From: Bacteroidota bacterium
Lineage (GTDB): Bacteria > Bacteroidota > Bacteroidia > AKYH767-A > OLB10
DNA length: 64,000 nt
Direction: 5' to 3'
NCBI GenBank assembly: GCA_016714535.1
Contig: JADKDR010000004.1
Coordinates: forward strand, 350,117 to 414,116
The notes under the pieces are model-generated. The model made no database searches. It was not told where the DNA came from and was given only the letters and a program-made list of their open reading frames with translations. The translations under genes were made by a program, and so were the position numbers. This document shows, one piece after another, positions 10,401 to 16,981 of this stretch (position 1 is the stretch's first letter; every line of letters starts with the position of its first letter).

Positions 10401-11255
10401 TGGAATAATGGAGCTACAACTAGTTCAATCAGTAATTTGTTAAATGGTATTTATACTGTAACTGTTACTGATGGGGCAGGATGTACCAAGAGTGCAATGT
10501 TCCAAGTTAAAAAGTCATGGTTCAATGTATCTTTAACCAAAAGTAATGTTCAATGCTTTGGAAGCGCCAACGGTTCAATAGTCGCAACTGTTACAGGCAA
10601 TTCGGGACCGTTTACTTATCTATGGAGTAATGGTGGCACGTCAAGCATGATACAAAATCTTGGGACTGGAATATATACAGTAACGGTAACAAATTCGCTC
10701 GGATGTACTAAAACAGTTTCTGTGATAATAACACAACCTACCTTGATAACGTGTGTTACCACAAGTACAACGACTTCGTCAAACTCTTGCACCGGAACGG
10801 CAACTACAACTCCTGCCGGAGGAATTGCGCCATACACGTACTTATGGAGTAATGGCCAAACTAATGCTACAGCAACCGGATTATGTGCAGGATTCTATGT
10901 AGTTACCATGACAGATGCTAATGGCTGCTCATGCAGTGCAATTGTAAAAGTAGACGTTGGAAATGCAATTCAGAAGGCAACAACCATCGAAGTTACTGAG
11001 CCCGAGTTATTGGTACAAGCATGGCCTAACCCAACAAGTGGTATTGTTTATATTGGATTTGATAAAGCAACGGAAGAAGGTTATGACATTATTGTAACGG
11101 ATGTAAATGGAAAGGTTATTATGACTTCTTCTGGCAGCTCAATTGGTGGACGTAACGTAATTGAATATGACTTAAGTGGCTTGAGCAAGGGTGTATATAC
11201 ACTCAAACTTATGACTGGAACAAAATCAAACGCAATAAGAGTCGTGTTGCAATAG
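7464..11255 (+). CDS. Giant SprB-repeat adhesin, segment 3 with T9SS type A sorting domain
   Basis: C-terminal part of the giant secreted protein. The open frame technically begins at 7332, but codons before 7464 are out of frame with the repeat. It reads the last near-identical 75-residue units to about 8992, then about nine diverged SprB repeats (for example CFGGSNATATIIVTGGTAPF, CNGGLNGSVIVTAVGGTG) to about 10960. The final roughly 85 residues form a T9SS type A sorting domain: WPNPTSGIVYIGF, then VTDVNGKVI, then LSGLSKGVYTLKL, ending VVLQ. Such domains direct export across the outer membrane and, after cleavage, attachment to the cell surface via anionic LPS. The jump from identical to diverged units marks the boundary of recent amplification. 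A strong terminator follows at 11283. Gliding-adhesin SprB itself uses a type B domain, so orthology is not claimed. Confidence 0.85.
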   Translation, partial: YSYVWSNGKTTAANNNLAAGTYTVTVTDANGCTKTCSYTVTQPSALTATCSGTNVSCNGGTNGSASVTSNGGTTPYSYVWSNGKTTAANNNLAAGTYTVTVTDANGCTKTCSYTVTQPSALTATCSGTNVSCNGGTNGSASVTANGGTTPYSYVWSNGKTTAANNNLAAGTYTVTVTDANGCTKTCSYTVTQPSALTATCSGTNVSCNGGTNGSASVTSNGGTTPYSYVWSNGKTTTANNNLAAGTYTVTVTDANGCTKTCSYTVTQPSALTATCSGTNVSCNGGTNGSASVTSNGGTTPYSYVWSNGKTTAANNNLAAGTYTVTVTDANGCTKTCSYTVTQPSALTATCSGTNVSCNGGTNGSASVTSNGGTTPYSYVWSNGKTTAANNNLAAGTYTVTVTDANGCTKTCSYTVTQPSALTATCSGTNVSCNGGTNGSASVTSNGGTTPFSYVWSNGKTTAANNNLAAGTYTVTVTDANGCTKTCSYTVTQPSALTATCSGTSVDCYNKGNGTASVNATGGTLPYTYLWSNGATVANLIGLIPGTYTVTVTDANGCTKTCSYLVTQPAQLVAVCTKSMVNCFGGSNATATIIVTGGTAPFTYLWNNGATTSSLTGLAAGTYSVTVTDSKNCSTACTFIIDQPNQLIATCSKTDISCNGGLNGSVIVTAVGGTGTYNYLWSNGNTASSINGLAAGTYTVTVTDVNGCTSQCNVTIVQPSALIVSCTGTNISCSNGNSGTASVSASGGTAPYTYLWSNGGTVSSIASLAAGMYTVTVTDSKGCTKQCSYNVTQSNALAITCNVSNITCFGAVNGSMSVSIIGGTAPFTYLWSNGATTTSINFLMAGTYSVTVTDANGCSAQCSGTVVQPAQLTANCAGINETCSGAMNGSVSVAVTGGTSPYSYVWSNGKTTSASSNTGAGTYTVTVTDANGCTKTCSVTITSPTPIVITLTGTYQICQGSATGYISSSVTGGTIPYSYLWNNGATTSSISNLLNGIYTVTVTDGAGCTKSAMFQVKKSWFNVSLTKSNVQCFGSANGSIVATVTGNSGPFTYLWSNGGTSSMIQNLGTGIYTVTVTNSLGCTKTVSVIITQPTLITCVTTSTTTSSNSCTGTATTTPAGGIAPYTYLWSNGQTNATATGLCAGFYVVTMTDANGCSCSAIVKVDVGNAIQKATTIEVTEPELLVQAWPNPTSGIVYIGFDKATEEGYDIIVTDVNGKVIMTSSGSSIGGRNVIEYDLSGLSKGVYTLKLMTGTKSNAIRVVLQ

Positions 11256-11282
11256 TATTAAGTTATGTCGAAAAGCTAGATT

Positions 11283-11310
11283 AAAGGGCCCCTGAATTTC
11301 AGGGGCCTTT
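11283..11310 (+). terminator. Rho-independent terminator after the SprB-repeat adhesin
   Basis: A GC-rich hairpin lies 28 bp after the stop codon: left arm AAAGGGCCCCTGAA and right arm TTTCAGGGGCCTTT pair with one bulged G, and the right arm ends in a short T-run. It sits before the next gene on the same strand and separates the two transcription units. Confidence 0.8.
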
Positions 11311-11412
11311 GTATTAATTGAAAATACGATTTTGATTCGTTTGAATTAGAAAAATTGATATAATTGTATTGTGAATTTAATGTAAGAGCAATTAATTTGG
11401 GTAAAGGCTTAT

Positions 11413-12381
11413 ATGCAATACTTACGTCAGTTTATCAGACATTTACGACAGAATTTTATTTTTACACCAAGCGAACGCAAGGGAACAATAACTCTTGGCA
11501 TCATAGGTTGCATCATGTGTATTGTAATTTTCGTAATGAATTTCATAGAGATAGATCCTATAACCAATGATTCAACTTTGCAGAGAGCCGTTGAAGAGTT
11601 TGAAGTAAAAAACGAGCTTTCTCCGAATCAGGAAGAAGAAAATTTATTTGATTCGACAGAGAATTTCCCAAAAGCCTGGCAAACAAAGGAATTGACAGAG
11701 GAGCGTTTAGTTTTAACACCTTTTGATCCCAATAAATTAACCGTTGAGGAATGGATAAAGATAGGACTAAGTGAAAAGCAAGCATCTGTCATGAGAAATT
11801 ACATACAAAAAGGAGGACGTTTTAAAACAAAGGACGACTTTAAAAGATCATTTGTAATTACAGACAAGTTTTACAATAAGGTTGAGCCATATCTTATTTT
11901 TAATGAAGCATTTGTAAAGCAGCAAAATGCCGATAGTATGGTATACCGCAAAAGTGAAAGAAGAGATAAGCCCCATACTATTATTGATCTAAACACAGCA
12001 ACGATGTATGAGCTTGAAGCGATGCCTGGCATTGGCCCTAAAATAGCGGGCGGGATAATCAATTATCGAGAAAAACTTGGCGGATATACAAATGTTGGTC
12101 AGTTAAAAGAGGTTTATTTTATGAAAGATTCGCTGTATGAACAGATTAAAGACCGGCTTACATGCAATTTAAATAATTTACATAAAATAAATATCAATAC
12201 GAATGATGTTAAGGAGTTGAAACATCCATACATTGAGTATTATATAGCAAAGGTAATTATTGAATACAGAAAGGTGCATGGTGATTATAAAGATGTAAAA
12301 GAACTGATGCAAGTAAGGGTAATTGATCAGGAATGGATGAATAAGGTAGGGCCTTACCTGACAGCAACACCAACAAATTAA
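11413..12381 (+). CDS. Membrane-anchored helix-hairpin-helix (ComEA-like) protein
   Basis: A 322-residue protein with a basic N-terminus, one transmembrane segment at about residues 25-43 (LGIIGCIMCIVIFVMNF), a charged linker, and three helix-hairpin-helix modules at about 104-163, 190-252 and 256-317. The middle one carries the classical signature (LNTATMYELEAMPGIGPKIA, then IINYREKLGGY). HhH modules bind DNA non-specifically through the backbone. ComEA-like proteins with an N-terminal anchor bind incoming DNA at the membrane in natural transformation, but Bacteroidota carry many such HhH proteins whose role is untested. The ATG at 11413 is chosen because the TM segment follows at the expected distance. 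It stands alone between a terminator and the promoter of the next gene. DNA binding is likely; a competence role is inference. Confidence 0.8.
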   Translation: MQYLRQFIRHLRQNFIFTPSERKGTITLGIIGCIMCIVIFVMNFIEIDPITNDSTLQRAVEEFEVKNELSPNQEEENLFDSTENFPKAWQTKELTEERLVLTPFDPNKLTVEEWIKIGLSEKQASVMRNYIQKGGRFKTKDDFKRSFVITDKFYNKVEPYLIFNEAFVKQQNADSMVYRKSERRDKPHTIIDLNTATMYELEAMPGIGPKIAGGIINYREKLGGYTNVGQLKEVYFMKDSLYEQIKDRLTCNLNNLHKININTNDVKELKHPYIEYYIAKVIIEYRKVHGDYKDVKELMQVRVIDQEWMNKVGPYLTATPTN

Positions 12382-12393
12382 AGAATAAGCCTA

Positions 12394-12420
12394 TTGTGCT
12401 GTAATTACTTTTTATATTTG
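12394..12420 (+). promoter_or_regulatory. Bacteroidota-type promoter for the ACT-domain gene
   Basis: TATATTTG at 12413-12420 matches the Bacteroidota -7 consensus TAnnTTTG exactly, and a TTG at 12394-12396 sits at roughly -33 spacing. It is 29 bp upstream of the ATG at 12450. The bases after it (TTTGCAACCAAAG) recur before metG at 12853-12865, suggesting both genes share the same initiation sequence. Confidence 0.6.
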
Positions 12421-12449
12421 CAACCAAAGAAACTCTAATTTTAATTAAA

Positions 12450-12836
12450 ATGAATGTTCAAGATATCTTAAAAGAATGTAAAGTAAAAGTTTGGCAAGGC
12501 AATTATTCTATTGTAAAAGCAGTATTAATTAAGGGAACTTTCTTTGCTGCAATTAGCGACTTTAATGAATATACCTTGATTCAAAAACAAGAACATTTGG
12601 ATGTAGACAATGTAATTCGCGAAGAGCGTGGTTGGAAAGTGCTTTCATTTGATACTACCTTACCATTTCAATTAGTTGGATTTATGGCGAGCGTTTCGCA
12701 AAAATTAGCAGATGCACATATTTCTATTTTTGCTTTGTCTGCTTTTAGCACAGAGCATATATTGGTAAAAGAAGCTGACCTTGCGAATACCATCGAAACC
12801 TTAGAAAAAATGGGTTGTGTAGTTGAGAATTTTTAG
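12450..12836 (+). CDS. ACT-domain amino-acid-sensing protein (tandem ACT)
   Basis: A 128-residue cytosolic protein resembling the small double-ACT family (ACT_3/ACT_7 type, COG3602/3603). The N-terminal half (about 1-60) is the first ACT-like fold. The second half contains the typical strand-helix signature VLSFDTTLPFQLVGFMASV, then ADAHISIFALSAFSTEHILV and the closing helix IETLEKMGC. ACT domains bind small ligands, usually amino acids, and regulate partner enzymes; no catalytic domain is fused here. It has its own promoter and lies 58 bp before metG on the same strand, so a link to amino-acid supply is possible but unproven. Length matches the family. Confidence 0.75.
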   Translation: MNVQDILKECKVKVWQGNYSIVKAVLIKGTFFAAISDFNEYTLIQKQEHLDVDNVIREERGWKVLSFDTTLPFQLVGFMASVSQKLADAHISIFALSAFSTEHILVKEADLANTIETLEKMGCVVENF

Positions 12837-12894
12837 CACAATCTTTCTTGCTTGAATTTGCAACCAAAGTTTTGTCAAGCCCAATTTTTTTAAA

Positions 12895-14928
12895 ATGAGT
12901 AAAACCTTTAACCGGACTTTAGTAACTGCAGCATTACCATATGCTAATGGACCGGTGCATATTGGACATTTGGCGGGGTGCTATTTACCAGCTGATATTT
13001 ATGTGCGATTTATGCGATCTTGCGGAGAAGAAATATTGTTTATATGTGGAAGCGATGAGCATGGAGTGCCTATTACGATAAAAGCAAGAAACGAAAACAT
13101 AACACCTAAGCAGGTGGTAGATAAGTATCATGAAATGATGAAAGAATCGTTTCGTGAATTTGGAATCTCCTTTGATCATTACTCAAGGACTTCGTCTATG
13201 TTACATCATCAAACGGCATCTGATTTTTTTAATACAATGTATGAAAAGGGTGAGTTTGTGGAAGAAACTACTCAGCAGTATTACGATGCGGAAGTAAACC
13301 AGTTTTTAGCCGACCGATATATTGAAGGGACATGTCCTAAATGTGGCAACGAAAAGGCATATGGTGATCAATGTGAAAAATGTGGCACCTCCCTGAACCC
13401 AATGGACTTGCTCAGTCCGGTATCAAAACTTAGTGGAAGTAAGCCGGTACTGAAAGAAACCAAAAATTGGTTTTTACCATTGGACAAATATCAAGAACGT
13501 TTACTGTCATGGATACAAAGCAAACAAGACCTCTGGAAGCCCAATGTATATGGTCAATGTATGAGTTGGTTGCAACAAGGATTGCAACCTCGTGCAATGA
13601 CACGAGATTTAGATTGGGGTGTAAAAGTGCCGTTGCCCAACACTGATGGCAAAGTTTTATACGTATGGTTTGACGCTCCTATCGGATATATAAGTGCAAC
13701 CAAAGAATTATTTAATGGTGGCGATGGGTGGCAAAAATTCTGGTGCCAGGAAGATTCGCGTCTTTTGCATTTTATTGGTAAGGATAATATTGTTTTTCAT
13801 TGCATTATTTTCCCTGCGATGTTAATGGCTCATGGAAATTATATTTTACCTGAAAATGTTCCTGCTAATGAGTTTTTAAATTTAGAAGGCGAAAAAATTT
13901 CGACTTCAAGAAACTGGGCGGTATGGTTACATCAGTATTTGCAAGATTTTAAAGAAAAGCAGGATGTATTGCGTTATGTACTATGCAGTACTATGCCTGA
14001 GACAAAGGACAACGATTTTACCTGGAAAGATTTTCAGGCACGCAATAATAACGAGCTGGTTGCCATTTTCGGCAATTTTGTAAATAGAACGTTGGTGCTT
14101 ACACAAAAGTTTTATAATGGCATGGTTCCAGAAGCGGGAGAGTTTAGTATTCAGGATAAAGAAATCATAAACGCTATTCTAAACACAAAAAAACAAATAT
14201 CGACTTCGCTACATGCTTTTCGTTTTAGAGAAGCATTGCAGCACTTGATGGATTTGGCCCGAACAGGAAACAAATACCTGGCTGATAATGAGCCTTGGAA
14301 ATTGATAAAAACGGATGAAGAGCGTGTAAAAACAATTATGTATGTGGCGCTTGAAATAACAGCATATTTAGCGGCACTTTCAGAGCCTTTTATGCCGCGT
14401 CAGTCATCTACCCTTTTTGCTATGCTTGCATTGCAGCCAATAAGTTATAAGGATGCTAATGGGCAGTTACTAAAGGCAGGACATCAGACTGGATACGTTG
14501 CTCTTTTGTTTGAAAAAATTGAAGATGATGTAATTGCAAGTCAAATTGAAAAATTGCAAGCTACGCAGATTAAAAATGCAGTTCAGGCAACACCTATTAA
14601 AGATACGATTGCTTTTGATGATTTTGCAAAAATGGATATTCGTGTAGCTACTATACTTGCCGCTGAGCGAGTACCCAAAACAGATAAGTTGTTAAAGCTT
14701 ATTCTGGATGCTGGTGCAGATAAGCGAACCGTTGTAAGTGGGATAGCACAATTTTACGACCCTGAAAAAGTAATTGGACAACAAGTATTGTTGTTAGCTA
14801 ATTTGGAGCCACGAAAAATAAAAGGCATTGAATCGCATGGAATGATATTAATGGCTGAAGATGCAGCCGGTCAACTTTGTTTTGCATCACCATTACAAAC
14901 CATTGATAATGGAAGCACTGTGAAATAG
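12895..14928 (+). CDS. metG: Methionyl-tRNA synthetase
   Basis: A 677-residue class I aminoacyl-tRNA synthetase that charges tRNA-Met in the cytosol. The HIGH motif is at residues 22-25 (VHIGHLAG). A zinc-knuckle insertion has CPKC at 147-150 and CEKC at 160-163. The KMSKS loop is KISTS at 334-338. The anticodon-binding helical domain follows, and a C-terminal EMAP/Trbp111-like tRNA-binding OB fold begins near residue 575 (FDDFAKMDIRVATI) and contains NLEPRKIKGIESHGM. This domain order and length are typical of Bacteroidota MetG dimers. The frame is intact, unlike several neighbours. The promoter region shares TTTGCAACCAAAG with the upstream ACT gene. It is convergent with the omega-amidase gene, with only 5 bp between stop codons. 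Confidence 0.97.
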   Translation: MSKTFNRTLVTAALPYANGPVHIGHLAGCYLPADIYVRFMRSCGEEILFICGSDEHGVPITIKARNENITPKQVVDKYHEMMKESFREFGISFDHYSRTSSMLHHQTASDFFNTMYEKGEFVEETTQQYYDAEVNQFLADRYIEGTCPKCGNEKAYGDQCEKCGTSLNPMDLLSPVSKLSGSKPVLKETKNWFLPLDKYQERLLSWIQSKQDLWKPNVYGQCMSWLQQGLQPRAMTRDLDWGVKVPLPNTDGKVLYVWFDAPIGYISATKELFNGGDGWQKFWCQEDSRLLHFIGKDNIVFHCIIFPAMLMAHGNYILPENVPANEFLNLEGEKISTSRNWAVWLHQYLQDFKEKQDVLRYVLCSTMPETKDNDFTWKDFQARNNNELVAIFGNFVNRTLVLTQKFYNGMVPEAGEFSIQDKEIINAILNTKKQISTSLHAFRFREALQHLMDLARTGNKYLADNEPWKLIKTDEERVKTIMYVALEITAYLAALSEPFMPRQSSTLFAMLALQPISYKDANGQLLKAGHQTGYVALLFEKIEDDVIASQIEKLQATQIKNAVQATPIKDTIAFDDFAKMDIRVATILAAERVPKTDKLLKLILDAGADKRTVVSGIAQFYDPEKVIGQQVLLLANLEPRKIKGIESHGMILMAEDAAGQLCFASPLQTIDNGSTVK

Positions 14929-14933
14929 AAAAG

Positions 14934-15731
14934 CTATTTCAGTTGAAAATGGGCTGCATCATTTAAGAACGCAAATTGCTTACGAAACTCATAAAGTTTT
15001 TTATACGAAAGAGTGACTGTTTCCATAGCTGACACTCCCGGCTTGAGCGATGAAATTTTTTCGCCCATATAATCGAAGCATGCACTATAACCTTTATAAG
15101 AAAGACCATTTGCATCCTTACCAACTCTGTTAACCATTACCGTATACGATTGATTTTCTATAGCCCTGGCCATACCAAGATTTACCCATGCCTTCCTTCG
15201 CCTATCAGGCCAATTGGCTACATAGATGGCGGCATCATATTCATAAATTCCATTTTGAAATGTATTAGCACTAAAAACACCAAAGCGCAAATCGTAACAA
15301 ATTAATGGAAGTATTTTCCAACCATTTATTTCTAAGATTAATTTTGATTTTCCGGGGGTGTAGGTTTTTTCTTCTCCTGCTAAAGAAAAAAGATGTCGCT
15401 TATCATAATGCTGTATTACTTTATTAGGAGCAGCTATAAGCAGACGATTATAGAATTTGTTTTTTTCTTTAATTATTACGCTGCCCATAACATGGCAACT
15501 GCACGTGCTTGCCCAATGCAACATACGCTCTACTGTTTCACCTTGCATGGTGTCGTATTGTTCTTCAGCATTCATGGTAAAGCCGGTGGTAAACATCTCC
15601 GGTAATACAATCAGATCGGTTTTCTGTTTTTTTAAAATGCTAAGTTTTTGATTAAGCATATTCAAATTGGCAGCACGGTCTTGCCAATGAATGGTAGTTT
15701 GTACCAATGTTATTTTCAATTCTTTGGTCAT
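14934..15731 (-). CDS. Omega-amidase, nitrilase superfamily (YafV/Nit2-like)
   Basis: A 265-residue carbon-nitrogen hydrolase. The catalytic triad is visible: Glu45 in LPEMFTTGF, Lys111 in YDKRHLFSLAGE and Cys145 in PLICYDLRF, followed by the branch-typical YVANWPDRR. This subgroup hydrolyses the omega-amide of alpha-keto acids such as alpha-ketoglutaramate and alpha-ketosuccinamate to the keto acid and ammonia, and is cytosolic. The gene lies 10 bp downstream of a minus-strand PLP aminotransferase, so the two are very likely co-transcribed. Glutamine transaminase plus omega-amidase is the known glutaminase II or methionine-salvage route, in which the amidase pulls the transamination forward. 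Length is normal for the family. Confidence 0.88.
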   Translation of the reverse strand: MTKELKITLVQTTIHWQDRAANLNMLNQKLSILKKQKTDLIVLPEMFTTGFTMNAEEQYDTMQGETVERMLHWASTCSCHVMGSVIIKEKNKFYNRLLIAAPNKVIQHYDKRHLFSLAGEEKTYTPGKSKLILEINGWKILPLICYDLRFGVFSANTFQNGIYEYDAAIYVANWPDRRRKAWVNLGMARAIENQSYTVMVNRVGKDANGLSYKGYSACFDYMGEKISSLKPGVSAMETVTLSYKKLYEFRKQFAFLNDAAHFQLK

Positions 15732-15741
15732 GATCTTTAAT

Positions 15742-16901
15742 TTATATTTTACACAAACGTTCGGCAGCTTGTTCTAAAACATGGTTGTCTTTTGCAAAGC
15801 AAAAACGCAATATTTTATAGTCATTTCCATTTGCATAAAATGATGATACTGGAATACTTGCCACTCCGTAGTCTTTGGTTAATCTGATAGCAAAGTCCTT
15901 ATCATGTTCATCCGTTATGTTATGGTAGCTTAACAACTGAAAATAACTCCCGTTGCAAGGCAGAGCTTGGAAACGCGATGTAGCGAGCAGGTCTAAAAAG
16001 TAATCTCTTTTTTCTGCATAAAAATTTTCGATACCGGTATAGTTTTTTTCGGTACCTAAGTATTCTGTCAATGCATATTGTATGGGCGTGTTGGCACTAA
16101 ATACATTAAACTGATGTACAGCCCTAAATTCGCGCATTAACATGGCAGAGCAAGTACATAGCCCATTTTCCATCCGGTTGCATGAAACGTTTTTCCAAAG
16201 GAATAAATCAGAAAGGCGCGTTTTTTTAATTCTTCAAATTGAGCAATGCAAATATGTTTATATGGAGGAAAGGCAATGTGCTCATACACTTCGTCACTAA
16301 TAATTATAATATTTGTATCCTTTACTAATTCAATTAATGCTTCATAATCAGCTTGCATAAAAACTTTGGTAGAAGGATTACCCGGAGTATTAATAATGAT
16401 GAGCTTAGTGCGTGCATTTATTTTTTTCTTTAGAAGACTCCAATCAATACTAAAATCGGGAGGAGCTAAGGTAATATGTATGGGTTCGCCTCCGGCCAAC
16501 TTTACTGCCGGAGCATACGAATCGTAAGCGGGGTCAAAAATAATTGCTTCATCACCCTGATTGATGCAACACATAATGGCTGTAAACAAAGCCTGTGTAG
16601 CCCCTGAAGTAATTGTTATTTCTGATTCGGGATCATATGTGCAGCGATATAGGTTATTGATTTTTGCAGCAAGGGCTTCGCGTAAAAGAAGAATGCCGGG
16701 CATGGGTGCGTACTGATTAAAGCCCTGACGCATGTATTTATTAACAAGTCCGATTAGCTCTTCAGAAACCGCGAAGCCGGGAAAGCCTTGTGACAGGTTA
16801 ATGGCATTGTATTCGTTTGCCAATGCAGACATGACAGAAAATATAGTAGTGCCTGTATTTGGCAGTTTGGATGAAATCATAGATTCTAAATTATGCATCA
16901 C
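15742..16901 (-). pseudogene. PLP aminotransferase (methionine/glutamine type), one-base frameshift
   Basis: A class I/II aminotransferase split into two frames: residues 1-254 read from 16901 down to 16137, and the C-terminal part from about 16173 to 15742. The PLP lysine is Lys237 in YSFGKTFHATGWKMGY, with the PLP-site residues NTPGNPS and ISDEVYEH upstream. The broken spot reads GYVLALPC then stop; adding one base near 16148 gives GYVLAPAMLMREFRAVHQF, the expected continuation seen in YbdL-like enzymes (APA, then VHQF.. FSANTP). The joined length, about 386 residues, is normal. YbdL/KAT-like enzymes transaminate methionine, glutamine or kynurenine. Because the rest is well conserved and other genes here show the same kind of single-base loss, a sequencing error is more likely than true inactivation. 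First gene of an operon with the omega-amidase. Confidence 0.85.
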
Positions 16902-16944
16902 AATAATATGACTATTTTCTCAAATCACTCTGGCAATAAATCGA

Positions 16945-16952
16945 TAATTTTG
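16945..16952 (+). promoter_or_regulatory. Probable -7 box for the TonB receptor operon
   Basis: TAATTTTG matches the Bacteroidota TAnnTTTG -7 consensus and lies 29 bp before the receptor's ATG, the same distance as in front of the ACT-domain gene. No clear -33 TTTG is seen. It lies in the 80-bp divergent gap shared with the aminotransferase. Confidence 0.45.
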
Positions 16953-16981
16953 CGTTTAGCATTATTACTCAATTTTATTTT

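Noticed and set aside
1..11255. Diversity-generating retroelement target
   Set aside because: No reverse transcriptase or template repeat is seen, and variation is not focused on AAC/AAT codons.
1..11255. Calling this gene (or the 19-kb gene) sprB
   Set aside because: Only the repeat family is shared. Both end in type A sorting domains, and no sprC/sprD/sprF or gld genes are adjacent.
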